Positions 17,112 through 18,673 of a DNA stretch of 18,673 nucleotides are shown piece by piece (positions within the stretch are counted from its first letter, which is position 1; every line of letters begins with the position of its first letter). Under the pieces are notes generated by a model that saw nothing but the letters and a program-made list of their open reading frames with translations, was not told the origin of the DNA and did no database searches. The stretch comes from Tubulinosema ratisbonensis (lineage: Eukaryota; Microsporidia; Tubulinosematidae). The stretch is from contig RCSS01000339.1 in the NCBI GenBank assembly GCA_004000155.1, positions 1 to 18,673 of the forward strand. The letters run 5' to 3'. A program made the translations under genes and the position numbers.

Positions 17112-17496
17112 TTAATTTTTCATGCCAAACTAATTTATATGTACATATTCATCACCTGCTTCAAAATTTATAATTCTTCAATACTTTAATATTTTTATGA
17201 TTTGATAAATAACATTGATTTTATTTACATTTAATTAACCTTTATGCCTATTTTTTAATTGTNAAAAACGCTAAGATTAGTATTCCTAATGGTAGGTGAA
17301 CATCAAAATAAAATTTTTTTAACAGGTACAGTCTAGCAAAGTTAATAAAATGTTTTTCATCCCATTTAACATAATATTCTTTTGATAAATTGTATGATCT
17401 TACTACCAAAGATGTAATAAATATTAATGATATGTGTATATTTTTTTCTGATATCATGTTTTGTAAATAAAACATGATAAAAGTTAAATAAAACAT
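17112..17496 (-). pseudogene. N-terminal remnant of protein O-mannosyltransferase (PMT)
   Basis: PMTs transfer mannose from dolichyl-phosphate mannose to Ser/Thr in the ER lumen. They are multi-pass proteins of about 700 residues or more. The ORF at 17248-17496 encodes only 82 residues: a first hydrophobic helix ending in LVVRSYNLSKEYYV, then WDEKHF with Asp46-Glu47, the essential acidic pair of luminal loop 1, and KKFYFDVHLPLGILILAF, matching the family's REFYFDVHPPLGKMLI. The conserved HPPLGK is changed to HLPLGI. Downstream, in another frame (about 17168-17112), FEAGDEY..IN.FGMK resembles the next PMT block (FESGxEYPxxVNYxxMR). A stop interrupts that block, an unexplained stretch of about 80 nt separates the two pieces, and the rest of the gene is absent. 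One ambiguous base lies near 17263. Clearly a dead fragment. Confidence 0.75.
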
Positions 17497-17771
17497 TTTT
17501 TGTTTTAAAAAAAATTTTTTACCTGTATTTTATTAAAATATTATTTAATTTTTTTATTATATTTTATTTAATTATTTTAATCTATTTCATTTAATTATTA
17601 AATCATTAATATATTTAATATATTTTATCTATTTATTTAAATATTTAATTGTTATTTTAACTATTTAAATATTTACTTATTTTAATATATTTTATTAGAT
17701 TATTTAATTATTTATATTTTATATTTTAATAATAAAAAATAAAAATTTTTATTTTATATTTTTTTATTCTA
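17497..17771. other. almost pure A/T stretch upstream of eL43
   Basis: From about 17526 to 17770 there is nearly only A and T, made of imperfect TATTTAATTATTT-type repeats. Probably low complexity; the eL43 promoter must lie within its last part. Confidence 0.4.
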
Positions 17772-17774
17772 CCC
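17772..17774 (+). promoter_or_regulatory. CCC start-proximal motif of eL43
   Basis: CCC followed by TAAAAA and the ATG at 17781, after more than 200 nt of nearly pure A/T. Ribosomal protein genes are the classic carriers of this microsporidian signal. Confidence 0.55.
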
Positions 17775-17780
17775 TAAAAA

Positions 17781-18067
17781 ATGGTAAGTTAAATTTTAAT
17801 TAGTCAAGAAGAACAAAGAAAGTAGGAATCGTAGGAAAATATGGTGTACGTTATGGTAGTTCATTAAGAAAAAGAATAAAGACTATTGAAGTAAGCCAGC
17901 ACTCTACTTATGAATGTAAGGCATGTGGTAAGACAGCAGTCAAGAGGAAGGTTGTAGGCATATGGAGCTGTAAGGCTTGTAGGTTTACCTTTGCTGGTGG
18001 TGCATTTGCACCTAATACACCAGCTGGGTTACATTCATTAGCACAGGTAAAAGAAGAAAAGAAATAA
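17781..18067 (+). CDS. RPL43: 60S ribosomal protein eL43 (L37a), with intron after the ATG
   Basis: eL43 is a zinc-ribbon protein of the large ribosomal subunit. Exon 1 is only the ATG (17781-17783); exon 2 runs 17804-18067. The spliced product has 88 residues, matching the usual length of about 90. It begins SRRTKKVGIVGKYGVRYGSS, the family's N-terminal signature (KRTKKVGIxGKYGTRYGAS), and carries the zinc ribbon C39-X2-C42 ... C57-X2-C60 with VVGIWSC in the conserved place, followed by AGGA. Without splicing, translation would stop after three codons (ATG GTA AGT TAA), so the intron is required. No ambiguous base. The codons are visibly less A/T-biased than those of neighbouring genes, as expected for high expression. 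It is convergent with the gene at 18106-18612, 38 nt apart. Confidence 0.95.
17784..17803 (+). other. 20-nt spliceosomal intron in eL43
   Basis: The sequence GTAAGTTAAATTTTAATTAG begins with the perfect 5' splice site GTAAGT and ends in TAG. A probable branch-point A lies in TTTTAAT, immediately before the 3' splice site. This layout, with the branch region fused to the 3' site and the intron lying directly after the ATG, is typical of ribosomal-protein introns in microsporidia, although 20 nt is at the short extreme. Removing it restores the full eL43 frame. Confidence 0.9.
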
Positions 18068-18105
18068 AATTTATTTTACTTTTTTAAATTTATTTATTTT
18101 TTTAT

Positions 18106-18612
18106 TTAATTTATTTTTTTATAACAGTTTTCATGAAAACTAAATAAAACTCCTTCTTTTCTAACCTTAACAAAAGGATACTCCTCTTTATTATCCTTAA
18201 TCATCAAACACTCATCACACTTAACCTTTTCATACCCAACATACCAATCCAAACACTCTTCAAGTTTATTTAAAAAATTTTCATCATTTGTTTCTTCATT
18301 TATTTTTTTAATAATTAAATTATTTAATTTTATATTTTTAGTATCCACATAAAATACAAAATTATTTTTTATTTTTATTGTAAATTTATTATCATTGGTT
18401 GTTAAGGTTGTTAAATTATTTTTATGTTTTTCTATCAAGGTTGTTTTTTTAATATATTTAATTTTGGAGATTAAATGTGTTAATTGGTTTTTTAGGTGTG
18501 TGATTGTGTCTATTCTGTTTAAGAGGACTGATTCACTTAATATTTTTTCTTTTAATGAGGATAGTTCTTCTAGTAAGTTTATGCAAGTATTTTTTATGTA
18601 CTTTTTTAACAT
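18106..18612 (-). CDS. Med27-like zinc-binding protein (Mediator subunit candidate)
   Basis: The 168-residue protein has a helical, coiled-coil-prone N-terminal half (residues 1-65, Leu/Lys/Ile-rich) and a C-terminal CX2C...HX2C module: C132, C135, then H160 and C163 in LFSFHENC. Mediator subunit 27 ends with the same arrangement (a short helix, CxxCG, a Pro-containing loop, then FHxxC), and the length and coiled-coil start also fit a small Mediator head/tail subunit. If right, it bridges activators and RNA polymerase II in the nucleus. The similarity is short, the Pro-Pro step is reduced (EYPF), and other small zinc proteins cannot be excluded. The start is the first ATG. The upstream 60 nt are A/T with a TTTA repeat and have no full CCC (only CC before the ATG). 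It is convergent with eL43. Confidence 0.5.
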   Translation of the reverse strand: MLKKYIKNTCINLLEELSSLKEKILSESVLLNRIDTITHLKNQLTHLISKIKYIKKTTLIEKHKNNLTTLTTNDNKFTIKIKNNFVFYVDTKNIKLNNLIIKKINEETNDENFLNKLEECLDWYVGYEKVKCDECLMIKDNKEEYPFVKVRKEGVLFSFHENCYKKIN

Positions 18613-18639
18613 GGAATTATTTAATCTATTTTTAAATAT

Positions 18640-18673
18640 TATTATTTATTTATTTATTTATTATATTATATTA
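18640..18673. repeat. TTTA/TTATA simple repeat at the window end
   Basis: About five TATT/TTTA tetramers followed by TATTATAT units. Low-complexity DNA in the upstream region of the Med27-like gene. Confidence 0.5.

Overview
The window looks like a stretch of a very AT-rich microsporidian (fungus-related intracellular parasite) genome. Evidence: (i) short, almost intron-free genes with divergent but recognisable eukaryotic products (Dcp2, Ski2-type helicase, hexokinase-like protein, ribosomal protein eL43); (ii) a 20-nt intron immediately after the ATG of a ribosomal protein gene; (iii) a CCC trinucleotide directly before or within a few bases of many start codons, the signal known for this phylum; (iv) transposon families common in these genomes (MULE and Ty3/gypsy). 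The long AT-rich intergenic deserts fit an expanded microsporidian genome, for example an Anncaliia-, Tubulinosema- or Edhazardia-like one. The species cannot be fixed from the sequence alone.

Layout. 1-4440 is a mobile or decayed zone. It holds a truncated ubiquitin-specific-protease-like ORF with a signal-peptide-like start (524-880), an imperfect hairpin (1231-1305), a decayed MULE transposase on the minus strand (1355-2746), and a broken Ty3/gypsy gag-protease unit with no reverse transcriptase (3073-4375), dotted with ambiguous bases. 4444-5922 holds a divergent pair: DCP2 (-) and an unrecognised multi-pass membrane protein (+). 5923-9010 is an AT desert with two islands of apparently decayed coding sequence (6365-7129 + and about 8341-8747 -). 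9018-11641 holds a frameshifted secreted-type ORF, a zinc-finger plus membrane protein resembling Ima1/Samp1, and convergently a hexokinase-like protein with a degenerate phosphate loop. 11642-13072 is intergenic, with a small ORF and a perfect 19-bp inverted repeat. 13073-15694 encodes a complete Ski2-type RNA helicase. 15695-17780 is mostly non-coding, with a 50-codon ORF, a GC-richer island and an N-terminal remnant of a protein O-mannosyltransferase gene. 17781-18612 holds eL43 (+) and a Med27-like zinc protein (-), convergent.

How the parts relate. DCP2 (decapping, the entry to 5'-3' mRNA decay) and the Ski2-type helicase (which feeds the cytoplasmic exosome for 3'-5' decay) are both mRNA-turnover factors and both look intact apart from a few ambiguous bases in the helicase. 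No operon-like logic links the other genes. The remaining signal is a mosaic of intact housekeeping genes, lineage-specific secreted or membrane ORFs, and dead gene and transposon remnants.
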